This document shows, piece by piece, positions 9,420-17,916 of a DNA stretch of 64,000 bases; the stretch's first letter is position 1, and each line of letters starts with the position of its first letter. The translations under genes were made by a program, and so were the position numbers. The stretch comes from Isochrysis galbana (lineage: Eukaryota; Haptophyta; Isochrysidales; Isochrysidaceae). The stretch spans positions 10,365,072 to 10,429,071 of the forward strand of contig CM030931.1 in NCBI GenBank assembly GCA_018136815.1, written 5' to 3'. Under the pieces are notes generated by a model. It searched no databases. It was not told the origin of the DNA and saw nothing but the letters and a program-made list of their open reading frames with translations.

Positions 9420-9850
9420 AGGGGCGGCGACATTGCGGTGGGGGTGATGGCGATTGAACGCTGTTTCTATGCTGTGGGTGATGGTGATTGAGCGCTTCTC
9501 GCCTGAGCGAATCAAGGGCGTCAAGTAACTTTCGCGACAGTTGGACGTGAGGGGCCGTCCGCATAGCGTTTTTGTATGTAACTAACGTTGGTGTGATTAC
9601 AGTGGGAGAAAAATGACGTGTGGGTTGGATAGCTACCTTCATGATCCCCACGATCTTCCGCGATTGAACGCTTTTCCATGTGTAGGCTGATGGTGATTGA
9701 ACGCTTTTCCATGTGTAGGCTGATGGTGATTGAACGCTTTTCCATGCGGTGGGGGTGATGGCGATTGAACGCGTTCCACGTGTAGGCTGATGGTGATTGA
9801 ACGCTTTTCTTTGATGTGGGTGATGGTGATTGAGCGCTTCTCGCCTGAGG
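9420..9850 (+). repeat. Tandem/word array containing GATTGAACGCTTTT
   Basis: About eight copies of a word near GTGATTGAACGCTTTTCC. Five of them (9655-9845) are spaced about 38-40 bp with TGTAGGCTGATGG between. Some end CTTCTCGCCTGAG, linking the array to the inverted-repeat ends of the 4.1 kb MITE. The array directly precedes the piggyBac-like remnant and might include its subterminal repeats. Confidence 0.75.
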
Positions 9851-10782
9851 AAGCAGGCATGCAGCCACGGAGAGGACGAGGACGATTGCAATAAGTTCGC
9901 GTGGACGGTGCTCCACAAAGGCGAGTACGAGCTCAGCCTCTGGCAAAATTCCCAGCTGATCCTCTCATACGGCAACTTCTTCTCGGGGACGAGGTGTGGC
10001 CTGCTGTCACGGGGTGCGCACGGTTCGAGGCACTCCTACTCAGTGTGGGCTCCCGAATGCATCTGGCATTATAATGTGCAGGGTCGTAGCGCTACGGACG
10101 GCCACGACCAACAGCGGCAGAGGAAGAAGTTGGCGCTCGCGTCGCGTCGCGTCTGTCGTGTAGGCACAAAGGGCATCCTATTCGGGATCGACGTCGCGCT
10201 CACCAACGGTGCGATTGTGTACAACTTCCTCGCGCACACGAATGGCGTGGAGGCGAAGCTGGTGGTGCAAAGAACTAAGGTGATGCGCGAGCCCCTCACC
10301 CGCGCCCGCCCCCGTGCCCCCCGCCCAGTCTGCACTCTCACACCCATACCATTGCTCTCCCTGCACATTGCCCGTGACAGGTGGCTTTTACTTTGTTGTG
10401 GGCGACGCAAACACTTGATGCGGTGAAGCCTTTGCGGAAGCGGAAACCTGCAGGGTTGTGCGTGATGAAGGCCGGGATGACGAACTCGTCGGAGTATCTG
10501 AGCCCTTCATCCGCGCATCATCAGGCGCGCGCAGAACACGAGCTGGTGGATATGGGGAAGGTGGCTGTCTCGCTCGCCGACCAGATTCGTCACGCGGGGA
10601 CGCGAGGCCCCCCCAAAGAGGTCACACGGATGCACACGTTGAAGGGTGTATGTGGGTATGAGGAGTGTGCCATAGACAAACCCAAGCGCCCCCAATTCAG
10701 ATGCTGTGCCTGCCGTGATGGAGCTGGTGCTTACTACCACATGCAGTGCTTTTTTCTTTTTTGCCTGTCACCGTTGCCTTAG
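9850..10782 (+). pseudogene. PiggyBac-like transposase remnant (C-terminal part)
   Basis: The 5' block reads CIWHYNV, then GHDQQRQR, then FGIDVALTNGAIVYNFL, matching the piggyBac (DDE_Tnp_1_7) stretch in which YN-x-MGGVD-x-D-Q is followed by a helix with D-x-A-L-x-N-x-x-x-Y. The GGVD is degraded to GRSATDG. A second block (10381-10782, another frame) ends in a Cys-rich region with CGYEEC, RCCACRD and YYHMQC, like the C-terminal cysteine-rich domain of piggyBac proteins. The two could be joined by an intron near 10290-10380 or be frameshifted. The catalytic N-terminal half is missing, so this is a decayed copy or a domesticated fragment. Confidence 0.6.
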
Positions 10783-11038
10783 GGAGTAGTCGGAGGTTTT
10801 TTCCCGTTTTTGTCGCGTTTTGCGTTTTTGTCAAGTTCGCCGCTCAATAACAATGTTGTAACCTTCTGCCCACATGCTACCTTGCTTAGGGCATTCTAAT
10901 CTGCCTATAAACTCCATGCTCAGCTAAAAATTTGAGCCATATGGCCCACCTTCGCCACCGATACGCGCACCTATTTTTGGACTTTTAGGTATACACTAGG
11001 GTTAAGAGGAGAGGAAGGACCAGCCCGAGCGAAGGACG
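10783..11038. promoter_or_regulatory. Upstream region of the RBR ligase gene
   Basis: T-rich at 10797-10835, then a CACTAGGGTTAAGAGG block about 45 bp before the start codon. A similar ACTAGGGTTAA lies near 42.96 kb. No defined promoter motif can be shown. Confidence 0.3.
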
Positions 11039-13474
11039 ATGGACTTTGGCTCGTCTCGTGTGGTCAGCCTCGGCGGCGCTCGCTCTCGCGCGGGCAAGTC
11101 GAAGCAGGAGCTGCTCGAGGAGTCACGCAGGCGGAGGGCCGAGCGCGAGCGCACGCATGGACGCACGCGCGCGGCCGCGCTGATCAACCGGGTCGCTCGC
11201 GGCGCGCACAGTCGGTGGCGCCTCGCGCGGCGCCTTCGCGAGGAGCTGCTGCTGAACGCAGCGGCGCAGCCGAGCTTGGGAGCTGGTCTTTCGCTAGCGC
11301 GCCGGCTTGGCTGGCTGCGTCGGGTACACCCACGTATGCCTGATGCAGAGGTGACGGAGGTCGTTGCAACTGCGATTCTTGCCGACCACGAGCGTCTCTG
11401 CAGCGCGCGGTGCGCCTGTGGTGCCGCACCGGACGGGCTCGGCTCCGCAGCGTGGGGGCGGCTGGTCCGCGCAGTCTGTCCGGCTCTTTTCGGCGCGGCC
11501 TCAGCAAGGGGAGATGCGTCGGCCCGCCTGTTGGAACTGTTGCTGGTGCCGCAAGAGAAATCTATGCCGGATTGTTGCAGCCTCACAGTGTCATTTGAGG
11601 CTCGCCATCTGCTAGCCCTCGAGGCTCCGCGCTGCATCGCGGCGCTTGCAGCGGCTGTACGCGATCCCCATTGGGAACACGAACAGAGTGGGATCTCGAG
11701 TGCGGCCCTCATGAGCCTGGTCTCTGTGACTCGCCAAGCCCTCAAGGTGGATCGCAAAGGAACTAATGATGAGGTTCATGTACCACGATCTGCATCAGCG
11801 AATGGCTCCAGCACGAGCGGCGCGTCCATGGATGTGATGCCACTCTTCGCACGCCACTTTCGGCCGGCTGAACTGCTGTTTCGCCCGCCTCCCATAACCA
11901 GTCAGGCGCGCATCGCTCTCCGAGCGCTCTTTGTGGACTGGACCCCAGCTGCACAAAGCGCCTTTGTCTTGGCTGTCGCAGAGGCGCTCGGTCCATGGCA
12001 AAAGGAGGGTATTCTCGCGAACGGGGCGGAGAGGCATAGTGCAGCATCCCTACTCATAGAGACACTGTCCACATGTGCCAGTGGTAAGAGTTGTGACTGG
12101 CGCACCTCGGGATGGTGTGAAGCTAGCCCACGTCTACTGCCCCCCGCGGAATTGTCAACTCTTCCCCGTGTCCTCGCGTCACGTCTCGCAGCCTCGCTCG
12201 CTTCTGGAGGATGCCAATCCGACTTTGCAGCTGGACCTCCCATGCATGTGAGTGAAGCAGATGCCATGCTGGCGCTCGTTCGCAACGGCTGGCGGCCCGA
12301 TGTAGCTGCGGAGGAGCTTAGATCGGACCTTTCGTCGCCGCCAGAGCCTGCTGATACACGCTTGTCGGACGCACAACAGGCGGCCCATAACGCGGACACC
12401 ACCCCAGTGTGCGGCATCTGCCTAGAATCGCCTACGCCGCCTTGCGAGCTTGCCTCGCTACGGTGTGGTCACCAGTTCTGTACAGACTGTTGGGGCATGT
12501 ACTTGAAAACTTCCCTCACATCGGGCGCGGGTTGCGTTCAAGCACGATGCCCTCAGCCACAATGCGACTCACGCGTCGTCGGCAGTTTGTGGGAGCGCTG
12601 TATGGGGCAAGGTTCTCCTGGCAACGCGTGGGAGCGTTTACGCAACCGATCCTTTGTGGCTGCAAACCGCTTGCTTTGTTATTGCCCTTCCGCCACTTGC
12701 CAGATCGCGGTCGCCTTGGTGAGCCAAGGGGCGGCCAACGTGCGCTGCAAGTGTGGCACCAGTTTCTGCGCTTTGTGTGGTGAAGAAGCGCACTTTCCCG
12801 CATCCTGCGAGGAGAAGCGCGAATGGGAACGTCTGCTGACGCAGAGCCCGGACGCGCAGTTTCTGGCGCTGCATACACGACCATGCCCCTCATGTGGAGC
12901 GCGCACGCAGCGAGAAAAGGGGTGCATGCACATCACATGCACGAATTGTGCGGCAGAATGGTGTTGGGCTTGTGGGCAAACAGGGAGCCGGGGCCAAGTA
13001 CACCACGTGTCGCAATGTAGCCGGACGCCTGACCCTTCATGGGCCTTCGAGCGCGAGCAACGAAGGATCATCGACGGCTCTTTTGCGTCCGCTTTTGATG
13101 CCGCAGTGTATTGTGCAGAGATTGGTGAGGTCATTTCAGTGGCTTCAAACCCGACGGGGGGCACGCCCGCGCCCAAATCAAAGTGTCGCGAAAACTTGTG
13201 CTCTACCCTCGACGAAGTGATGTGCCTCCTGCGCTGGGCACACATCTATACTTATTTTAATGCACATCGCGCTGCGGCAGCACCTGTGCCGCCATCAGTT
13301 CGCCTGGTGCTCTCACACCTAGAGCGACACGCAGATTGGCTGCTCACAAGGAGTGGGCTGATGGGCGGTGAGCCTGATCTAGAAGCGCTCTCGTCCACGG
13401 CAGGGGTTGCCAGGGAACAGTGGGTCATCTCATGCATGTTGCACCTGCGATCTTGCCTCACCCAGGATGGCTAA
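11039..13474 (+). CDS. RBR (RING-IBR-RING) E3 ubiquitin ligase with a UPL6/UBE3C-like N-terminus
   Basis: 811 aa, one exon. The RBR module spans residues 458 to about 670: RING1 from CGICLES (Cys458), an IBR with CKCGTSFCALCGE and AHFPASC, and RING2/Rcat CPSCGARTQREKGCMHITC, where Cys629 is the expected catalytic cysteine that takes ubiquitin from the E2. Before it (about 405-435) a helical UBA-like segment resembles that of Ariadne ligases, and the Ariadne-like spacing supports that subgroup. The first ~75 residues (MDFGSSRVVSLGG...LLEESRRRRAERER, then an AALI-x-RVARG IQ-like helix) instead resemble the N-terminus of HECT ligases of the UPL6/UPL7/HUL5/UBE3C group, but no HECT domain is present. 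Residues 80-400 are helical, family unclear. Predicted cytosolic or nuclear. Confidence 0.85.
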   Translation: MDFGSSRVVSLGGARSRAGKSKQELLEESRRRRAERERTHGRTRAAALINRVARGAHSRWRLARRLREELLLNAAAQPSLGAGLSLARRLGWLRRVHPRMPDAEVTEVVATAILADHERLCSARCACGAAPDGLGSAAWGRLVRAVCPALFGAASARGDASARLLELLLVPQEKSMPDCCSLTVSFEARHLLALEAPRCIAALAAAVRDPHWEHEQSGISSAALMSLVSVTRQALKVDRKGTNDEVHVPRSASANGSSTSGASMDVMPLFARHFRPAELLFRPPPITSQARIALRALFVDWTPAAQSAFVLAVAEALGPWQKEGILANGAERHSAASLLIETLSTCASGKSCDWRTSGWCEASPRLLPPAELSTLPRVLASRLAASLASGGCQSDFAAGPPMHVSEADAMLALVRNGWRPDVAAEELRSDLSSPPEPADTRLSDAQQAAHNADTTPVCGICLESPTPPCELASLRCGHQFCTDCWGMYLKTSLTSGAGCVQARCPQPQCDSRVVGSLWERCMGQGSPGNAWERLRNRSFVAANRLLCYCPSATCQIAVALVSQGAANVRCKCGTSFCALCGEEAHFPASCEEKREWERLLTQSPDAQFLALHTRPCPSCGARTQREKGCMHITCTNCAAEWCWACGQTGSRGQVHHVSQCSRTPDPSWAFEREQRRIIDGSFASAFDAAVYCAEIGEVISVASNPTGGTPAPKSKCRENLCSTLDEVMCLLRWAHIYTYFNAHRAAAAPVPPSVRLVLSHLERHADWLLTRSGLMGGEPDLEALSSTAGVAREQWVISCMLHLRSCLTQDG

Positions 13475-14719
13475 CCAACACGAATTGGGGCTAGCTGTCC
13501 GTTAGCATTGTTGCTCAGCAAGGCAGCAAGTTGTGCTGCACTACCACATCTTCTAAGTTCGCGAAAGCTGTGAGCCGGTTGCAGCGAACGTACAATCTTG
13601 CTCCAATCTTGGGTATCAGCCATAATGATGTATCGACGCGCCGTTCGCTCAGACGTCAGCCGGCTCACATACGCGTATTCATGGTTAATTGGGTCGATTG
13701 GCTGGTCAACCATGCCTGCTGCACGCAGGACACGCGCAATGGTGAGATCGTGCCATCATACCATTATCGTCTAAGCTCGCTCAAATGACTCCGCGACTTT
13801 TTCTTTCGAAAAAATCAAAAGAAGGTGACGCGGGCGCATTATTGTGATTTTGCACTGGAGTATCCCTCTAGCGGCAGACATATGGGCTCCTGGCTTATGG
13901 CGTCAGGCATGGGGGCTATCAAGAGAAGAAGACGAGGAAGATGGCGCCGAGCCCCCGTGCGACATCGCGAAAGTCACCCGCCAGCCCCAAGACTAGGCCC
14001 AACTGTCCATCCCCAAGGAACGGCACAAGTCGGCACCGAACAACAAGTGGTCTAGTATCGTCACCGTGGACCGCAACACTACACCCAATTGAGTCCTCAA
14101 TAATGACAACGATAACTTCAACTAAGCTTATACTCAGTTCACCATCAACTATCTTTATCTTTAAAAGGAAAGGGGGCGGAGACGGGATGTAGAAAGTGAT
14201 AGAAGGTCGTTTGCTTCCATTTGATACCACCTCCCCCCCTCCATTCGGCTTGGAAAGGGTTGCACGCCTCGCACTCGTAGTAGGGTCGCTCCTTCTAGGC
14301 GTTCCTCCGGCTCCCCCCCCCCCCCCTTTCCCAGTAGCAGGTCGACGTACTGTGGGCTGTGGGATGCCAAAATAGTAGCGCCAAAATCGGGTATGACATA
14401 GTATGAATAAAGGTAAGCACCTCTTTTCCGGATCGACCAAGAATGCATGTGCATGTGCCGCAGGATCGTTTTTTTTCGAGCGAGGCCCGCGCCCGAAATC
14501 TTGGCTGGCGAGGGCGGCGGTAGCGGGTGTACCACTTGTGCTTTGGGAGGGAAATACGCCGGAGGAAGGGAGGGAGGGAAATACCGGAGGGAGGGAGGAA
14601 GGGGGAGATACCGGAGGGAGGGAGGGAAATACCGGAGGGAGGGAGGGGGAGGTACCGAATGAAGGCAAGCCGCCTCCCATCAACTAAAGTAATATTCTAT
14701 ATTCTATGAATGATATACT
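13475..14719. other. Intergenic, no supported gene
   Basis: Includes a purine minisatellite at 14545-14655 with units near GGGAGGGAAATACCGGAG and a C run at 14312-14328. A (-) frame at 13471-13713 (80 aa) reads slightly protein-like, but I cannot place it and leave it uncalled. Confidence 0.4.
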
Positions 14720-14723
14720 CGAT

Positions 14724-14945
14724 AAAAAAATTTCTTAATATTCTCATTCTCGCCGGCGCACTATTGCTCGCACCCATAGGTATGCCATAGGCACCCTACG
14801 AAGAGAATCCCCCCGTTTGCTATCGGGGGATTTCCTCTTCCCCCGACAGCTATCGGGGGGTGCGCTTACAGCAACCCCCAGGAGCTATACCCCGATAGCT
14901 ATCGGGGGATTTTCGCGGTCCCCCAATATTTATTGGGGGGCGTTG
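14724..14945. repeat. LINE tail remnant and CTATCGGGGG word cluster
   Basis: 14724-14755 carries the AAAAAAATTTCTTAATATTCTC end seen on LINE copies, here followed by unrelated sequence. 14800-14945 holds at least four copies of GCTATCGGGGG or its complement. These include the palindrome CCCCGATAGCTATCGGGGG and a variant CCCCCAATATTTATTGGGGG in which the G/C positions of the core are replaced by A/T. It could form strong hairpins. No coding. Confidence 0.6.
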
Positions 14946-15363
14946 GCTGGGGGGGGGGGGTAACATACACTATACGAGCAACAAGAAGAAATTTGGAACG
15001 GCGTGGCGAGCGTTTTGCATGTGCGCTGGTGTACTGGGTCATAAGCGCTGCGTAGAACTTCACGGAGAAAGGGCGCAGTCGTCACAGAACGGCGTGCAGC
15101 AAGTGGGGCCAAAGCCTAGCGACAAAATGAAAAAAAGAGCAAGAAGCGAGGTGAGGTGCAGGGATGGGGGAACGTAGAGACAGGGAAACAAGGCAAAAAG
15201 TCCCAAAGATGGCAATGAAATTGGAAAGAAGCGACGACGGCTGAAAAGATTCGACTGAGGGTGAAAATGTATCTTGCACGATTTCGAGCCTTAAGCGAAC
15301 CCCTGGAAAGTTAGCCAAGTCCATACGCAAAGCGGAGTCCTTGAGCTCCTGCTGCCAAGGTTG

Positions 15364-16659
15364 CTACACATTCTGCCGCTGTGTTTCCTCCGTCACCACA
15401 TATTCACGATAAAACGAGGCAGCGCCGTCGACAAGCGTTGCGATCTCCATTGAGGTTCTTCGCTGGGCTTCTTCCGCTAAACGTGTCAATTCTGTCAAGA
15501 GACGGGACTGCAGGGCTGCAACACTCTCTCGGTATCGAGCTCGAGCTGATGCAGCTTCCACCTGATAACGTGCTTGGTGAGCCTCCTCGATCTGTTTTGC
15601 TCGTGCAGCAACAATGCCACCCAGGGCTTCTTGGGCCTTCGAAGTAGAGCATCCCGCGATGGCTTCGGACACTGCAGGCTCCATGGAAGCCAAAGGGCCA
15701 AGCGAGGGGTTCACCGCAACCCTAGCTTTGGCACCGTGCGAGCTATCCACAGAGTCATCCCGCGTCCTGATCGATGTTCCTGCGCTTGAATCACCGTGCC
15801 TGTCCTGAGGAATAAGCGTGGTGTCAATAGCAGTTTGAGGCTGCGAACACTGCGAGCTTTGTGGCTCCGCTCGATCAGCAAATCCGAGGTCGTTCAGAAA
15901 GCTTGATCGCATGGTGTTGAGGAGTGCTGTTTCAGTCGAAGGCGCTATGCTGACGTGGTAATGCGGCGGGGCAACGCCTCTCCGATCGAACATAGCGGAG
16001 TCTTTGGAGCCAACATCCTCGCACTTCGCAGTATTCACTTCCTCTCTAGCTGTGCAGGTATAATCTTCCGGTGAGCCAGCTCCTCGAGTGGCTGGAAGGG
16101 CAGGCATACTTGAGCTGGTATGAGGCGCCACCAGCCGCTCTGTGAATGATTCAGCGGACGTCCCGCCAGCTCCGCACCGTGATGCCGGTGATGTACTCGT
16201 TTCTTTCCCTGAACTCCGCGACGGGGCATCCACCTCATCAGTATTTGGCCTCTGATACTGTGAGGACCTCAAGGTGGTTGACAGAGACGAGCAGTAGTGT
16301 GGAGCCCCCTGCTCTCTCCCTCTGCTGCCGGTATCCTTGACGTGGATTTCGACGTGAGGCACTGTCGAGCATCCGCTTTGTCGTCCTGTGGAACGGGCGC
16401 GCGACCGGTCCTGCCGCATGCGCGAGCGGATCGTGTAGGAGGCCGCAAGGCTATTGAGGGGAGCGGAGCACTCAGGGCCGAGCGCTGCCTGGCGATGGGA
16501 GGCACGGCGTTGCTCCTGCTCTCGGGTCTGGGCGAGCAGCCTCTGCTCTAGCGCGTACCGCTCTGTCTCATCCGCTTCTCCAGGCTCCCAAAGCCCCGAC
16601 TGCACGCCCGTCGAGAGCCGACCACCTCGCGGACGGTCGACAGTTAGACACTGCGACAT
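15364..16659 (-). CDS. Ser/Arg-rich protein with a C-terminal coiled coil
   Basis: 431 aa from the ATG at 16659. The first ~330 residues are polar, with many Ser, Thr, Arg and Pro, and are likely disordered. The last ~90 residues (from about EALGGIVAARAKQIEEAH to EEAQRRTSMEIATLV) are Ala/Glu/Arg/Leu-rich and predicted to form a coiled coil. No enzyme motif, signal peptide or membrane helix. A short AG repeat upstream (CT on the coding strand, 16705-16730) resembles the promoter tracts of other genes. Function not recognised; a scaffold or cytoskeletal role would be speculation. Confidence 0.7.
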   Translation of the reverse strand: MSQCLTVDRPRGGRLSTGVQSGLWEPGEADETERYALEQRLLAQTREQEQRRASHRQAALGPECSAPLNSLAASYTIRSRMRQDRSRARSTGRQSGCSTVPHVEIHVKDTGSRGREQGAPHYCSSLSTTLRSSQYQRPNTDEVDAPSRSSGKETSTSPASRCGAGGTSAESFTERLVAPHTSSSMPALPATRGAGSPEDYTCTAREEVNTAKCEDVGSKDSAMFDRRGVAPPHYHVSIAPSTETALLNTMRSSFLNDLGFADRAEPQSSQCSQPQTAIDTTLIPQDRHGDSSAGTSIRTRDDSVDSSHGAKARVAVNPSLGPLASMEPAVSEAIAGCSTSKAQEALGGIVAARAKQIEEAHQARYQVEAASARARYRESVAALQSRLLTELTRLAEEAQRRTSMEIATLVDGAASFYREYVVTEETQRQNV

Positions 16660-17628
16660 GCGCCGAGCTTCTTTCGAGAAGAGGACAGCAGCGAGAGAGA
16701 CGGAAACAGGAGAGAGAGAGAGAGTTAGAGAGTTTTAATAAGATAGAACGATGCCTGTTGAAGATATGTGAGAGTATATTCTAGGGCGGTCAAACAGGGG
16801 CTTTTTAACTACCAGTAAGTGTTGGGCTGATTATTGGACCGTGGCGCGATGCCCAAAAAAAACCTCCAGGGGGGCCCACCTGCCACCACGAAAATCTTCG
16901 CCAAGAAACGGTGCGGTTCGCCCCCGCTCTCTCCCCCTCCGTCACGCGCGCTCACGCTCTACCCGGTAAGAGTAAGAGTAAAGAATTTGCGGTCGCGCCC
17001 GCGGGGGCGGGGGGATCGGGATCGGTTCCTTCATATCGAAGCTACATTTGGCATTTGATTCCCGCCCGATGCAGCGCCGTGTCGGGCTACCGACAGTCCG
17101 ACCGCCCCCTGACCCTCTGGCTTCGTTGCCCGCGCAGCCCACCTAGCTGCTCACAGCTCACAGCGCGCGCATGCGGCTACCCTGGCCCCCTGGCTGCCAG
17201 AGACCCCGCCCCGACCATCCCGACCCGCCCCTCGCAGGATTGCAGGATTCGCCCTCACTCAAACTCGGCATAGAGAACCAAGACCAGCTCACCGGCGCAG
17301 CCGTCCACGCGTGGCTGACGAGCCTCTGCGTTGTGAGGCTGCCTTCGGGGCCCTCCTCTCTCTGAAAGTGCTGCCAGATCCGGCGCTGATCGATGAGGCA
17401 TGAGGCAACGACCCGTGGCCCGTGGGCGGCCTCAGAACGGGCCACATCGTGGCGCTCTACGCCGCGGCGAGCAGGAAAGCCTAAGATCCTGCCAGAGCGC
17501 CTTACAACGCATCTGGCGGGAACCACCACCCCCCTCGCGCCCGACGTCTCCTCGACGGTCTCTTCGCCGCGCTCTGTGGATGAGTCGCTGCGGCGAGTGA
17601 TCGGGCTAGGGCTAGCATTAGCACTAGC
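16660..17628. other. Intergenic, no supported gene
   Basis: GC-rich, with many overlapping frames on both strands, none with recognisable domains. The AG repeat at 16705-16730 lies next to the start of the 16659 gene. Confidence 0.4.
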
Positions 17629-17720
17629 ACGCGTCAAGGTGTACGGGCAAGTGTGCTGAGGGCTGTTGTGATAGCACCGGGCTAGTGGCAGTAGTGATAC
17701 TAACACTCAGATGTTTTATT
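17629..17720 (+). repeat. Shared 3'-flank module, copy 1
   Basis: About 90 bases closely matching 46041-46132 in the same orientation. Common blocks are GTGATAG(T/C)ACCGGGCTAGTGG, AGTAGTG(A/G)TACTAAC and GCTCAG/ACTCAG-TGTTTTAT. Each copy lies a short distance beyond the stop codon of a minus-strand gene (here the patatin, stop at 17917). Confidence 0.7.
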
Positions 17721-17916
17721 ACAACAAGGGCACTTGTCTTTTGTTGTCCTTGTTGGTATTGTCAGCCACTTAGCGCTATCGGGTTTTAATTGTTTGCTAA
17801 GAAGCAGGCTCCCACAAACTCGTTGCCCGTCCACCACTGCACGCGTCGTCAGGATTGAGAAAAAGAAGCTAGAGAATTTCTCGCCGCATGATAGGCGTGT
17901 CCCCATCTTCTAGTGC

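Noticed and set aside
10985..11000. ACTAGGGTTAA as an interstitial telomere repeat (also near 42.96 kb and, inverted, 54.53 kb)
   Set aside because: Only a single TTAGGG-like unit each time; too short to be telomeric.
11002..11757. 251-codon frame on the - strand
   Set aside because: Shadow of the RBR ligase in GC-rich sequence; Arg/Ser-rich with no domain, while the + frame has clear RING motifs.
17158..17706. 182-codon - strand frame
   Set aside because: Arg/Ser-rich frame in GC-rich intergenic sequence; overlaps the shared 3' module and has no domain.
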